Positions 24,943 through 33,692 of a stretch of 64,000 nucleotides of DNA are shown here, piece after piece. Both the position numbers and the translations under genes were made by a program. Origin of the DNA: Marinobacterium rhizophilum DSM 18822 (lineage in GTDB: Bacteria; Pseudomonadota; Gammaproteobacteria; Pseudomonadales; Balneatricaceae); contig NZ_KB899100.1 in the NCBI RefSeq assembly GCF_000378045.1, positions 1 through 64,000 of the forward strand. The letters run 5' to 3'. Within the stretch, counting starts at the first letter, position 1. Each line of letters starts with the position of its first letter. The notes beneath the pieces were generated by a model that ran no database searches, was not told the DNA's origin, and worked only from the letters and a program-made list of their open reading frames with translations.

Positions 24943-26173
24943 CCCCCAACCGCCCCATGCAGCGCGCATAGGCGGCGGGGTTGAAGCGCACACTGAGCAG
25001 CAGCATGCACAGGGCAATGGCGCCGTGCAGCCACCAGGCATCGCCAAAATCACCCCCGCCATCACGCAGGGCCCCGACCAGCCAGGGTCCGACGGCGGTA
25101 ATCAAAAAACCGATACCCTGCACGAAGGCAGCCAGGGCACCGGCCGCGCGCGCGCCTGGCAGGTGATCGAGGCTGACGATGAGGCACAGCGAAAAGCAAC
25201 CCCCCAAACCAAAGCCCGCCAGCGCCACCCAAAGCCAGGGCGCGACCTGGGGTACCAGGGCAAAACCGGCGAAACCCAGTACCTGCAACAGCATGACGAT
25301 ATATAGCGAGCAGCGTCTGTCGAGCGTGCCACGCACGGTCAGCGGCATCAGCAGGGCGGCAGCGGCCTGGAACAGCGCCATCCAGGCCAGCAAACTGCCG
25401 GCGGTCTGCGGGGCCATGCCCTCGTCCACGTAGAAGGACGGCAGCCAGGCCACCAGGCTGGCATAACCGCTGTTGGCCAGACCGAAGTACAGCGCCAGCA
25501 GCCAGGCCCGTCGGTTGCCAAAAAAGCCTCGAACCGACACTCGAATGCCGGTCGTTTCGGTCTCGCGCGGCGCGTACCACAACCACAAACCCCAGGCCAA
25601 CAGCGCTGGCAGGGCCCAGACCGCCAAGCCCGGCCGCCAGTCTGAATAGAATGTACTGAGCGCTGGGCTCGCCAAGGCTCCCAGTGCACCACCGCCCACC
25701 AGTGCCGCAGAATAAAGTCCCATGGCAAGTGCGATATGACCGGCAAACCAGCGTTTGCAGACACCCGGCATCAGCGCCTGCACTGTGGCGACACCGGTGC
25801 CGGCCAGGACCGCCGTCAATAGCAGACTGGCAGAACCGTCTGCAAACAGACGCGCACCGCACCCCAGCGCAAGCAGCAGCAGGGCGCAAAGCAGCGTGCG
25901 CCGCTCACCAAAGCGCTGCGCCAGACCGGCACCCAGCAGCGCCAGCAACCCCATCATGACGAACGGCAGGGTGGTCATAATCGCCGCCATGCCATGCCCC
26001 ATGCCGGTATCGGCCTGCACGGCATTCAGCACGGGTCCGACGGACGTCAGGAACGGCCGCAGATTGAGCCCGATCAGCACCAGCAACACGAAGCCACCGA
26101 GCCCCGTGCTCAACACCGTGGTCGGGGGGGCCGTAAAGGGCGCAGGTTGCACCGATTGCTGCGGTAGGTTCAT
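24938..26173 (-). CDS. MFS transporter, CynX/NimT family
   Basis: A 411-residue inner-membrane transporter with twelve predicted segments, in the cyanate/nitroimidazole (CynX/NimT) branch of the major facilitator superfamily. Typical stretches are NLRPFLTSVGPVLNAVQADTGMGHGMAAIMTTLPFVMMGLLA and GARAAGALAAFVQGIGFLITAVGPWLVG. The substrate is unknown; relatives move cyanate or small organic anions, or efflux drugs. It is divergent from a LysR gene with 148 bp between, so that regulator probably controls it. Confidence 0.88.
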   Translation of the reverse strand: MNLPQQSVQPAPFTAPPTTVLSTGLGGFVLLVLIGLNLRPFLTSVGPVLNAVQADTGMGHGMAAIMTTLPFVMMGLLALLGAGLAQRFGERRTLLCALLLLALGCGARLFADGSASLLLTAVLAGTGVATVQALMPGVCKRWFAGHIALAMGLYSAALVGGGALGALASPALSTFYSDWRPGLAVWALPALLAWGLWLWYAPRETETTGIRVSVRGFFGNRRAWLLALYFGLANSGYASLVAWLPSFYVDEGMAPQTAGSLLAWMALFQAAAALLMPLTVRGTLDRRCSLYIVMLLQVLGFAGFALVPQVAPWLWVALAGFGLGGCFSLCLIVSLDHLPGARAAGALAAFVQGIGFLITAVGPWLVGALRDGGGDFGDAWWLHGAIALCMLLLSVRFNPAAYARCMGRLGA

Positions 26174-26321
26174 TCAGTCTCCGATGTGCCGGGTTTAGCC
26201 GTTAGGTATCCATTACCGATGGCTGCTCGATACGCACGCAGCCAGATTGGCTTCAGTCTAAGGGTTGGCCTTATTATTCATAAATTAAATATTCAACTAG
26301 CTATCAGTGGGATATCGAATA

Positions 26322-27194
26322 ATGTTTCCGACCCTGGACCCCGTTCTGCTACGCAGCTTTGTCGCTGTCGTCGAAAGTGGCAGCTTCACCCGCGCCGGCG
26401 AACGGGTGCACCTGAGCCAGTCCACCGTCAGCCAGCAGATTCGGCGCCTGGAAGAGCAACTCGGCTGCGCCCTGCTGGATCGGCGCGGCCGCTATGTCGT
26501 GGCCACTGAACAGGGCCAGCACCTGCTGGGGTATGCCAGACGGCTGCTGAACCTGATGCATGAAGCCGTTGAACAGATTCAGGCGGGGGATAATCCGGGA
26601 GAACTGCGTATCGGCGTAGCGGAGGACTTCGCCGCCGAACGACTGACCCCGACCCTGGCGGCCTTTGCCAAGGCACACCCGAATATTCGGCTGGAGGTCA
26701 CCAGCGATATGAGTGCGCATCTGTGGCAGCAGTATCGCGCCGGCGCCTTTGAACTGATTCTGATCAAGCAGCGCCGTGGCCAGGCCGCCGCCCAGGCCAG
26801 CTGGCCCGAACCGCTGGAATGGTTCGACAGCGCCCGCGCGCCAACCCGGCTGCAGGATCCGTTGCCGCTGGTCATGTTCCCGGCGGGAGGGCTTTATCGT
26901 GATGAGATGATCCACGCGCTGGAAAGCGCAGGCCGGCGCTGGCGGGTGAGCTACCTCAGCGCCAGCCTGGCCAGCATTGGCGCCGCCGTAGCCGATGGCC
27001 TGGGCATAAGCCTGTTGCCCCGGCGTTTGGCCCATCCGGGGCACCAGCGCCTGACGCCGGCGCAGGGCTTCATCGCCCCCGCCTCAGTCGAGCTCGCGCT
27101 GCATTACCCGAGCCCTGCACCGGCGCGGGTACAGGATCTTGCCCGTCGCCTGGTCAGCCTGTGCTCGGTGCCGCCCGCGGCGCTAGAGGACTAG
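26322..27194 (+). CDS. LysR-family transcriptional regulator
   Basis: A 290-residue LysR regulator. The N-terminal winged helix (residues 4-62, with FVAVVESGSFTRAGERVHLSQSTVSQQIRRLEEQLG) is followed by a periplasmic-binding-like effector domain from about 90 (GELRIGVAEDFAAERL). The ATG at 26322 gives the normal LysR N-terminus; an upstream GTG at 26307 adds five residues. It is divergent from the MFS gene across an AT-rich region (26266-26300) suited to LysR binding. The effector is unknown. A minus-strand EamA gene is convergent, ending 13 bp away. Confidence 0.9.
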   Translation: MFPTLDPVLLRSFVAVVESGSFTRAGERVHLSQSTVSQQIRRLEEQLGCALLDRRGRYVVATEQGQHLLGYARRLLNLMHEAVEQIQAGDNPGELRIGVAEDFAAERLTPTLAAFAKAHPNIRLEVTSDMSAHLWQQYRAGAFELILIKQRRGQAAAQASWPEPLEWFDSARAPTRLQDPLPLVMFPAGGLYRDEMIHALESAGRRWRVSYLSASLASIGAAVADGLGISLLPRRLAHPGHQRLTPAQGFIAPASVELALHYPSPAPARVQDLARRLVSLCSVPPAALED

Positions 27195-27207
27195 TGTACT
27201 CACTGGA

Positions 27208-28080
27208 TCAGGCAATCCGGGGCCGCGCAAACCAGCGGTTCCAGCGCGCGTTGACCCACAGGGAAAGTCCGATGACGCCGCCGCCCAGAGCCAGCCGCAC
27301 GAGGTCCGCATCACGATTCCAGATCAGCAGGTTCACCACCAGTCCAGCCGGTACCAGTGCGTTATTCATGATACCCAGGGTACCGGCATCCACCTTGCAG
27401 GCACCGCGGTTCCAGCAGTAGAACCCCAGCCCCGATGCCACGATGCCCAGCCAGCCCAGCACGCTCCATTGCAGCGCCGTTGAGGGTAGTTTCCCCGGAT
27501 TGCCCAGTAACAGATAGGATGGCAGCGCCACCACAAGGGCCCCGGCGAAGAAGTAGCCAAAGCTGCGCCAGGCCGGAAGCTCCGTGGGATAACGCCGCAT
27601 CAGGTTGGCATAACCCACCTGGCCCGCGGCAAAGGCCACGTTGGCCAGTTGCAGCAGCAAAAAGCCAAACATGAAGTCATCACTCAGGCCGTCGTACCGG
27701 ATGATGGCCGCCCCCACCACGGCCAGTGCCGTCCCTGCCAGCGGGGCCAGCGAGAAGCGCCGGTTGAGCGCATCGTCTATCAGCGTGACATACAACGGCG
27801 TGAAGATCGTAAACAACAGCACTTCCGGCACGCTCAGATACTCGAACGAGCGATACAGGCACAGGTAGGTCAACCCGAATTGCAGCATGCCCACGAAGGT
27901 AATGCCTGTGCGCAGGGGCGCCGGAATCCCGCGCCAGCGTGTCAGCGGCAAAAAGATAAGACCCGCCAGTACGATACGGGTGGTCACGGCAAAGTAGCGG
28001 TCTACCTGACCCGCAAGATACTCGCCAATCAGGCTGAACGAAATGGCCCACAACAGCGTAACCAGCACTAGGTTTGTCAT
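27208..28080 (-). CDS. EamA/DMT-superfamily transporter
   Basis: A 290-residue inner-membrane protein with ten hydrophobic segments arranged as two five-segment EamA repeats. The first starts LVLVTLLWAISFSLIGEYLAG and the second lies around FGFLLLQLANVAFAAGQVGYA. Family members move amino acids, amines or carboxylates, usually outwards. The substrate cannot be inferred. It appears to be monocistronic, convergent with the LysR gene and divergent from the PA2779-type gene. Confidence 0.87.
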   Translation of the reverse strand: MTNLVLVTLLWAISFSLIGEYLAGQVDRYFAVTTRIVLAGLIFLPLTRWRGIPAPLRTGITFVGMLQFGLTYLCLYRSFEYLSVPEVLLFTIFTPLYVTLIDDALNRRFSLAPLAGTALAVVGAAIIRYDGLSDDFMFGFLLLQLANVAFAAGQVGYANLMRRYPTELPAWRSFGYFFAGALVVALPSYLLLGNPGKLPSTALQWSVLGWLGIVASGLGFYCWNRGACKVDAGTLGIMNNALVPAGLVVNLLIWNRDADLVRLALGGGVIGLSLWVNARWNRWFARPRIA

Positions 28081-28259
28081 ATTCCGTCACGTCCGGTCGT
28101 TACTTTCGGGGGGCCATTTTAAGGTAACGAATTCGAAAAACCATGATTGGATTCAACAAGTTCATCTCATATTCATTCATATGCGACTAAGCTTCATTCA
28201 GGCTTAAAACCGCAGGCCAACACCGGCACCTGCCGTGTTCTGCCTCAAGGAGGACTTCA

Positions 28260-28667
28260 ATGCTCATGCAGCAATCCCGCATCGTTCGTTCCGTTGTCGC
28301 CCGTCTCATGATGGGCTGCATGTTACTCATCTCTGGTCTGGCACAGGCAGCCCCCGTATCCACTTCAACCCTGATCGCGCCCCAAAGTGTCGTGGCCACC
28401 GACGCAGAGCGTGAAAAGCTGATGAACCTGATTCAGCGCGATGATGTCGCCGAGCAGCTCAGCGCCTTTGGCGTCGACCCTGTCGACGCACAGATGCGCG
28501 TTGCTGACATGTCCGCGGCAGAAGTGGCCGACCTTAACCAGCAGATTGAATCCCTGCCGGCAGGTGCCGGCGTCATCGGTGCCATCGTGCTGATCTTTAT
28601 CGTCTTCATCATTACCGACGCGCTCGGGGCGACCAATATCTTCAACTTTGTTCACCCGATACGCTAA
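28260..28667 (+). CDS. PA2779-family small exported membrane protein
   Basis: A 135-residue protein resembling the Pseudomonas PA2779 family of unknown function. A signal peptide covers about residues 1-30 (LISGLAQAAP). A short helical region follows (DAEREKLMNLIQRDDVAEQLSAFGVDPVDAQMRV), then SLPAGAGVIGAIVLIFIVFIITDAL as a C-terminal membrane segment. AGGAGG lies 6 bp before the ATG. It is followed after 25 bp by a C39-type peptidase lipoprotein, as in Pseudomonas. The glycine-alanine step before the hydrophobic tail makes it a possible substrate of that peptidase, which is an untested inference. Confidence 0.8.
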   Translation: MLMQQSRIVRSVVARLMMGCMLLISGLAQAAPVSTSTLIAPQSVVATDAEREKLMNLIQRDDVAEQLSAFGVDPVDAQMRVADMSAAEVADLNQQIESLPAGAGVIGAIVLIFIVFIITDALGATNIFNFVHPIR

Positions 28668-28692
28668 CCATGGCCAAGGAGCTTGTGAACAC

Positions 28693-29766
28693 GTGCCAAT
28701 GATCCCTGGCTTCGAGTGCGATCCGGAATCTGGCCGCTATCACAAAGGCAGGCGGGTTGCCTGCCAGCTCCTTAACCGCCTTAACTCCGCCGTCCTGCTG
28801 ACGGCGGGGGCTCTCTGCCTGCTGCTGCTCAGTGGGTGCGCAACTCGCTTGCCCTCAGACCAGCTGGCCACCTTATCCAATACTCTGCCGGTCACAACTG
28901 AGCTGACCGCGGTTCCGTTTTATCCACAGGAACTGTATCAGTGCGGCCCCGCGGCGCTGGCCACCGTGTTGAACAATAACGCAGCGGTCACCACCCCAGA
29001 CGCCCTGGTACCCCAGATCTACATTCCCGCGCGTGGAGGCAGTCTGCAGATCGAAATGAAGGTCGCGGCACGGCGCCATGGCATGCTGGCGATGGAAGCC
29101 CCTCCCAACCTGAATGGACTGCTGGCCGAAGTCGCGGCCGGACGGCCCGTGGTGGTGTTGCAAAACCTGGGGCTGGATATCATTCCACGCTGGCATTATG
29201 CCGTGGTGATCGGTTTTGACCTCCAGGCACAGACCGTCATCCTGCGTTCAGGCACAGAACCCCGCCGCATCACGCCGCTCAAGCTGTTTGACCGCACCTG
29301 GGCGCGCAGTGAGCGCTGGGCCTTGCTTGTGCTGCCGCCGTCACAGCTTCCGTTGCAAGCAGAACCGCTGGATGTCGTGCGTGCGGCGCTGGAACTCGAA
29401 ACCTCTGCACCAGAGGCCGCACTGCAAAGTCTGCACAGCGCCAGCACGCGCTGGCCCGATGACTACCTCGTTGCCATGGCACTTGGCAACGCAGAACTGA
29501 GTGCCGGTCACGCAAGGCCCGCCAGCCAGGCTTTTCGCAAGGCGCTGAAGCTAAAGCCCGCCGCAGCGGATGCCTGGAATAACCTGGCCTATAGCCTTGC
29601 AGCCGAGGGTTGCGATCAGAGCGCACTGTCTGCGGTTCAATGCGCCGTCCGCCTGCCCCCGGCAAGCGCCGCCGTCCAGGATAGCCTGCGGGAACTGTCC
29701 GCCAGCAAAAAACGCAACCAGGCTCAGTGCGCACCGATACCGGCCTGTCCGGTACCGGCAAATTAA
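28693..29766 (+). CDS. PA2778-family C39-type cysteine peptidase lipoprotein with TPR repeats
   Basis: A protein of about 357 residues. A long N-terminus ends in the lipobox LLSGC (Cys about residue 47). A C39-like papain fold follows with catalytic Cys in YQCGPAALATVL and His in RWHYAVVIGF. The C-terminal third is TPR-like (MALGNAELSAGHARPASQAFRKALKLKPAAADAWNNLAYSLA). It is probably anchored to a membrane facing the periplasm. The GTG at 28693 lies 11 bp after AAGGAG and is preferred, but ATG at 28699 is possible. C39 enzymes usually cut after double-glycine leaders; here the neighbour encoded upstream is the obvious candidate substrate or partner. Confidence 0.82.
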   Translation: MPMIPGFECDPESGRYHKGRRVACQLLNRLNSAVLLTAGALCLLLLSGCATRLPSDQLATLSNTLPVTTELTAVPFYPQELYQCGPAALATVLNNNAAVTTPDALVPQIYIPARGGSLQIEMKVAARRHGMLAMEAPPNLNGLLAEVAAGRPVVVLQNLGLDIIPRWHYAVVIGFDLQAQTVILRSGTEPRRITPLKLFDRTWARSERWALLVLPPSQLPLQAEPLDVVRAALELETSAPEAALQSLHSASTRWPDDYLVAMALGNAELSAGHARPASQAFRKALKLKPAAADAWNNLAYSLAAEGCDQSALSAVQCAVRLPPASAAVQDSLRELSASKKRNQAQCAPIPACPVPAN

Positions 29767-29836
29767 TTGAACCCTGCAACAAATCTGCAATCACAGTCGC
29801 GTACAATGATGCATAACAATAATGGAGAGAAAGCCT

Positions 29837-30040
29837 ATGGATCACCATAAACTGAGCACCCAGCTCAAACAGCTGCTAAAACAGGGCTACTCGAAGGATG
29901 AAATCCGCAACCTCGTCATTGCGCCCCGCGCGCAAGTAGAGCAGGCACTGTGCGAATTACAGACCCAGTACAACCGCGAACAGCAACACGCCCGCGTAGT
30001 CAGGGGGCAGGCTGATTTCGCTATTTCAATGCGCCGCTGA
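29837..30040 (+). CDS. Small hypothetical protein
   Basis: A 67-residue, largely helical, charged protein (MDHHKLSTQLKQLLKQGYSKDEIRNLVI, then AQVEQALCELQTQYNREQQ). The family is not recognised. GGAGAG lies about 9 bp before the ATG at 29837, and the composition looks protein-like. It follows the peptidase gene by 70 bp and may be co-transcribed. A DNA- or protein-binding helix pair is possible, but no function is claimed. Confidence 0.55.
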   Translation: MDHHKLSTQLKQLLKQGYSKDEIRNLVIAPRAQVEQALCELQTQYNREQQHARVVRGQADFAISMRR

Positions 30041-30240
30041 CAACAGCGTCGCACACTGCACCTCCCCCCTTTTAGCTATCGCCCCTTCCTGACAAGTTCT
30101 GCCCTGCCCCAGTCGCGACCACCTCTCCAGCCGGTATTCAGCCAGCATTCACTGCCAATAGTCTATTTACATTAACGAGAGACTGGTCCTAAACTTCGGT
30201 TGTTTTTGAACCGACTTACGAGCCTTGAAGGATAACAACG

Positions 30241-30546
30241 ATGAAAAAAACACTGATCCTGGCCGCGATCGCTGCGCTGTCCCTGCCAATGACCGCCAAT
30301 GCGGAACGCACCGGCGAAGAAATTTACAACACCAAATGTGGTGTTTGCCACGCGGCGGGCATTGCTGGTGCCCCCCTGTTCGGTAATGCAGAAGAGTGGG
30401 CGCCCCGCGCCGCCAAGGGTATCGATGCCCTGCTGGCCAGCGCCAAAACCGGCCTGAATGCCATGCCGCCGATGGGCACCTGCATGGACTGCTCCGATAC
30501 AGAGCTGACCGCCGCCATTCAGTACATGCTGGACGCCGCCAAGTAA
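30241..30546 (+). CDS. Cytochrome c5-type periplasmic cytochrome
   Basis: A 101-residue exported class I cytochrome. The signal peptide is residues 1-21 (cut after NA). Haem attaches at Cys33-Gly-Val-Cys36-His37, with a probable axial Met in NAMPPMG near 78-81. The later GTCMDCSD pair matches the extra disulfide typical of cytochrome c5. It would carry electrons in the periplasm to a terminal oxidase or reductase. A good AAGGA site precedes the ATG. Single gene, ending in a bidirectional terminator. Confidence 0.9.
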   Translation: MKKTLILAAIAALSLPMTANAERTGEEIYNTKCGVCHAAGIAGAPLFGNAEEWAPRAAKGIDALLASAKTGLNAMPPMGTCMDCSDTELTAAIQYMLDAAK

Positions 30547-30600
30547 ATACTTGCCCTGCCAGCACCCGATCTTCAGAGGGCGCTTATACACGATGCCAAA

Positions 30601-30664
30601 AAAAATCCGCACTTAGGGCCGTCATTTACACACTACAAATGACGCCTTTTATGCGGATTTTTTA
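30601..30664. terminator. Bidirectional nested terminator
   Basis: AAAATCCGCA (30602-30611) pairs with TGCGGATTTT (30652-30661). Inside it GGC-GTCATTT pairs with AAATGACGCC with one bulge. T-runs follow on both strands, so it ends the cytochrome c5 transcript and the pomAB transcript. Confidence 0.85.
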
Positions 30665-30691
30665 TGCACGCCAAGCCGTGCAGGCAGATGC

Positions 30692-31624
30692 TCAGAAGAT
30701 TTCGCTCGGCCTCAGCGCCTGGCCCTCAGTGTCACCCTCCGACCTGGACTGTATCGGCAGCAAGGCCTCGTCATCCTTGCCCTTTTGAATCACGATTTCG
30801 ACCCGACGGTTAAGACTGCGATTTTCCGGTGTATCATTAGGCACCAGCGCATGGGTCGCCGCCAGACCACTCACGGTAAACCGGGTTTGATCCATACGGC
30901 TGTCGGCAAAGAGCTCGTGTGCCACCGCCAATGCCCGCGCCGCCGACAGATCCCAGTTGGATTCGAAGCGCCGGCCTGAATAGGGAATGTTATCGGTATG
31001 GCCCTGGACAGCAACGCTGCCATTCACGTTCAGCAATACATCGCGGATTTTGGCGATAACCGGAATGGAGTCGAACTTCAACTCGGCCGAGCCTGAGTCA
31101 AAAGATCCCTTCTCCTTCACTCGAACGATAATCTTGGCGCCGTCGGTTTCGACTTCCACCGAACCATCGCCAATTTCCTTGGCAAGCGCCGCGGCGAACT
31201 CGATCGCTTCCTGTTCCGCTTCACGGGCCAGCTGTTTAAGCAGCGCCTCAACGCTGCCCCGGAACTTGTCCGGTGTGTCGTTTTCACCGTCCTTGGAACG
31301 CACGTCCAGCGTATTTAAATCGCTGTTAATGGTCATCTGGCGCACTTCATTCAGCGGGGTCGGTTCAGGCCGGCCCGGGCTGAATTCCTGTGCAATCACC
31401 GAGGTGCCCTTGGGAATGTCTTCCACCTTGATCTCGTTCTGCACGCCGAAGGCTTCGCGCATGGAACCTGCCAGCTGCTTGAACTTGAGCACGTCCATTT
31501 CGGAAAAAGACAGCAGTAGCACGAAGAAACACATCAACAGCGACATCAGATCGGCGAAGGTGGCCAGCCAGGCCGGCAGACCGGGTTCGCAGGGCGGACA
31601 TTCACATTCTGTTTGATCAGTCAT
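30692..31624 (-). CDS. pomB: Flagellar stator protein PomB/MotB
   Basis: A 310-residue stator subunit. A single N-terminal membrane helix (AWLATFADLMSLLMCFFVLLLSF) carries the ion-binding Asp25. A C-terminal OmpA-like peptidoglycan-binding domain includes VQGHTDNIPYSGRRFESNWDLSAARALAVAHEL and SLNRRVEIVI. With PomA it forms the ion channel that drives flagellar rotation while anchored to the cell wall. The sodium-type assignment (PomB rather than MotB) rests on overall resemblance and the CPPCEPGLPAW N-terminus. It follows pomA by 7 bp. Confidence 0.88.
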   Translation of the reverse strand: MTDQTECECPPCEPGLPAWLATFADLMSLLMCFFVLLLSFSEMDVLKFKQLAGSMREAFGVQNEIKVEDIPKGTSVIAQEFSPGRPEPTPLNEVRQMTINSDLNTLDVRSKDGENDTPDKFRGSVEALLKQLAREAEQEAIEFAAALAKEIGDGSVEVETDGAKIIVRVKEKGSFDSGSAELKFDSIPVIAKIRDVLLNVNGSVAVQGHTDNIPYSGRRFESNWDLSAARALAVAHELFADSRMDQTRFTVSGLAATHALVPNDTPENRSLNRRVEIVIQKGKDDEALLPIQSRSEGDTEGQALRPSEIF

Positions 31625-31631
31625 AGGTCAG

Positions 31632-32393
31632 CTATCCGGCCGCTTCAGCCAGGCGTTTTTTCTCCGGCAGGTAGTTACGCAGCATCTGCTCGATGACCCG
31701 CGGGTTCTGGCCGGCCTGAATAGCCAGCAAGCCGTCAATGACCAGCGCCTGATTCAGCGCTTCCTGATCCTTTCGCACCGCCAGTTTGTCGGCAATGGGC
31801 AGCACCAGCATGTTGGCTATCATGGCGCCATAGAGGGTCGTCAGCAGCGCCACGGCCATTGCCGGGCCAATGGACTTGGGATCGCTCATGTTGGAGAGCA
31901 TCTGAACCAGGCCCACCAGTGTTCCGATCATGCCCATGGCCGGTGCAACATCCCCCATGGCCCGAAAGATGCGGCTGCCGAAATCGTGCCGCTCGACGGT
32001 CAGGCGCATTTCCTTGTTCAGCAACATCCGCACGACCTCGGGATCATGCCCGTCCACCAGCAGCTGGATGCCGCGCTGCATAAAGCTGTTGGCGACTTCT
32101 TTTTCTTCCAGCGACAGCAAACCGCCCTTGCGCGCCGCATCGGCCAGCTCAACGGTTTCGGTAATGATCTCTTCCGGATGCTGGGATTTGAACATGAAGG
32201 CCTTGGCGGCAATTTTGCCCGCGGCCAGAAACTGCTGCAGCGTGTACTTCATCAGCACCACCAGCAGGGTTCCACCCACCACGATCAGCAACGAGGGGGG
32301 GTTCACAAAGATGCCCGCATCGCCACCCAAAACCATGGCCGCGATGACGATGCCCATTGATCCGATCAAACCGACAAGCGTTGCGATATCCAC
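31632..32393 (-). CDS. pomA: Flagellar stator protein PomA/MotA
   Basis: A 253-residue inner-membrane protein with four membrane segments and a large cytoplasmic loop that contacts the rotor. Typical features are MDIATLVGLIGSMGIVIAAMVLGGDAGIFVNPPSLLIVVGGT, the loop segment around RGIQLLVDGHDPEVVR, and APAMGMIGTLVGLVQML before the third segment. It starts with GTG at 32393 after an AAGGAG site at 8 bp. It is transcribed with pomB, divergent from xseB. Confidence 0.92.
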   Translation of the reverse strand: MDIATLVGLIGSMGIVIAAMVLGGDAGIFVNPPSLLIVVGGTLLVVLMKYTLQQFLAAGKIAAKAFMFKSQHPEEIITETVELADAARKGGLLSLEEKEVANSFMQRGIQLLVDGHDPEVVRMLLNKEMRLTVERHDFGSRIFRAMGDVAPAMGMIGTLVGLVQMLSNMSDPKSIGPAMAVALLTTLYGAMIANMLVLPIADKLAVRKDQEALNQALVIDGLLAIQAGQNPRVIEQMLRNYLPEKKRLAEAAG

Positions 32394-32503
32394 AGGTTTC
32401 TCCTTAACAGCGAACAGGCGTATTATCGGCTACGCCGCATAATAACAGAATTTTAATCGGGCACACCTGTACAGCGGTTGATCCACGCGACCTGCGGGCC
32501 GGA

Positions 32504-32532
32504 TTGACCCTGCTACCATGCTCTAGTACTTT
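32504..32532 (+). promoter_or_regulatory. Probable sigma-70 promoter of xseB-ispA-dxs
   Basis: TTGACC (32504-32509), a 17-bp spacer and TACTTT (32527-32532) lie 30 bp before the xseB start. This is the best sigma-70 match in the divergent gap with pomA. Confidence 0.5.
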
Positions 32533-32561
32533 TTACGCCTCATTGATCACGGGTAAGCCTG

Positions 32562-32804
32562 ATGCCACGCACAAAAAAGACTCCAGACTTCGAAACCTCG
32601 CTGACCGAGCTTGAGCAGCTGGTAAACCGCATGGAACAGGGTGATATGCCGCTGGCCGATGCGCTGCAAGCATTTGAACAGGGTATCGCCCTGACCCGTG
32701 ACTGCCAGGACATTCTCGATCAGGCCGAACAGAAGGTACGGATGCTGGTGGAAAAAGACGGCGCGCTGCAAACAGTCCCCTTCACCGACCCCGAGGACGC
32801 CTGA
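32562..32804 (+). CDS. xseB: Exodeoxyribonuclease VII small subunit
   Basis: An 80-residue helical protein with the family hallmark FETSLTELEQLVNRMEQGDMPLADALQAFEQGIALTRDCQ. Several copies join one XseA to form exonuclease VII, which degrades single-stranded DNA. xseA is not in this window. It leads a plus-strand unit with ispA (3 bp apart) and dxs, the common gammaproteobacterial order. Confidence 0.95.
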   Translation: MPRTKKTPDFETSLTELEQLVNRMEQGDMPLADALQAFEQGIALTRDCQDILDQAEQKVRMLVEKDGALQTVPFTDPEDA

Positions 32805-32807
32805 CCC

Positions 32808-33692
32808 GTGGCCCTGAATTCTCTGTTGCAACAGTATTGCCAACGCGTTGAACACGCACTTGATACCCGCCTGCAACATCGCAGTATCGAGCCCAGGCTG
32901 CAGGAAGCCATGCGTTATGCACTCTTCAACGGCGGCAAGCGCATTCGCCCAGGCCTGGTCTACCTTTGCAACCAGCTGCTTGGCGGACAGCTGAGCACCG
33001 CAGACGCGCCTGCCTGCGCCATGGAAGCCATCCACAGCTATTCCCTGGTGCATGACGACCTCCCTGCCATGGACGACGATGACCTGCGCCGCGGCAAGCC
33101 TACGTGTCACATCGCGTTCGATGAAGCCTGTGCCATACTGGCCGGCGATGCGCTGCAATGCACCGCCTTCGAGTGGCTGGCGCAGCCACAAGCCGAGCTG
33201 CAACCGCAGCTGCAAATGCGCATGCTGACAGTCCTCGCACGGGCTGCGGGGGATCGGGGCATGGTGGCCGGACAGGCGTTCGACCTGGCCCATGTCGGGC
33301 AAAGCCTGACGCTTGATGAACTGCAGCAGATGCATCGCCACAAGACCGGCGCCCTGCTCACCGCATCGGTGGAGCTGGGCGCACTGTCCGCCGGCATTGA
33401 CAGCGGCGAGCGCTACGAAGCCCTGTGCCGCTTTGGCGATGCCATCGGCCTGGCCTTCCAGGTGCAGGACGACATCCTGGATATCGAAGGTGACACGGCA
33501 ACACTTGGCAAGCCACAGGGTTCGGATCTGGCACAGAACAAGCCGACCTTCCCGGCGCTGCTCGGGCTGGCGGGAGCGCGGGACAAGCTGCAGCAGCTGC
33601 ATGACCAGGCCATCGACGCCCTGACCCTGTTTGGCCCCGCAGCCGACCCGTTGCGCGCCCTGGCCGACTACATCGTCAAACGGGATCACTGA
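32808..33692 (+). CDS. ispA: Farnesyl diphosphate synthase
   Basis: A 294-residue prenyltransferase joining isopentenyl and dimethylallyl/geranyl diphosphate to form farnesyl diphosphate. The first aspartate-rich motif (LVHDDLPAMDDDDLRRGKPT) and the second (VQDDILDIEGDTATLGKPQGSDL) are both intact, as is the GGKRIRP substrate motif. It starts with GTG at 32808, directly after xseB. Its TGA overlaps the dxs ATG by one base (TGATG), so translation is probably coupled. Confidence 0.95.
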   Translation: MALNSLLQQYCQRVEHALDTRLQHRSIEPRLQEAMRYALFNGGKRIRPGLVYLCNQLLGGQLSTADAPACAMEAIHSYSLVHDDLPAMDDDDLRRGKPTCHIAFDEACAILAGDALQCTAFEWLAQPQAELQPQLQMRMLTVLARAAGDRGMVAGQAFDLAHVGQSLTLDELQQMHRHKTGALLTASVELGALSAGIDSGERYEALCRFGDAIGLAFQVQDDILDIEGDTATLGKPQGSDLAQNKPTFPALLGLAGARDKLQQLHDQAIDALTLFGPAADPLRALADYIVKRDH

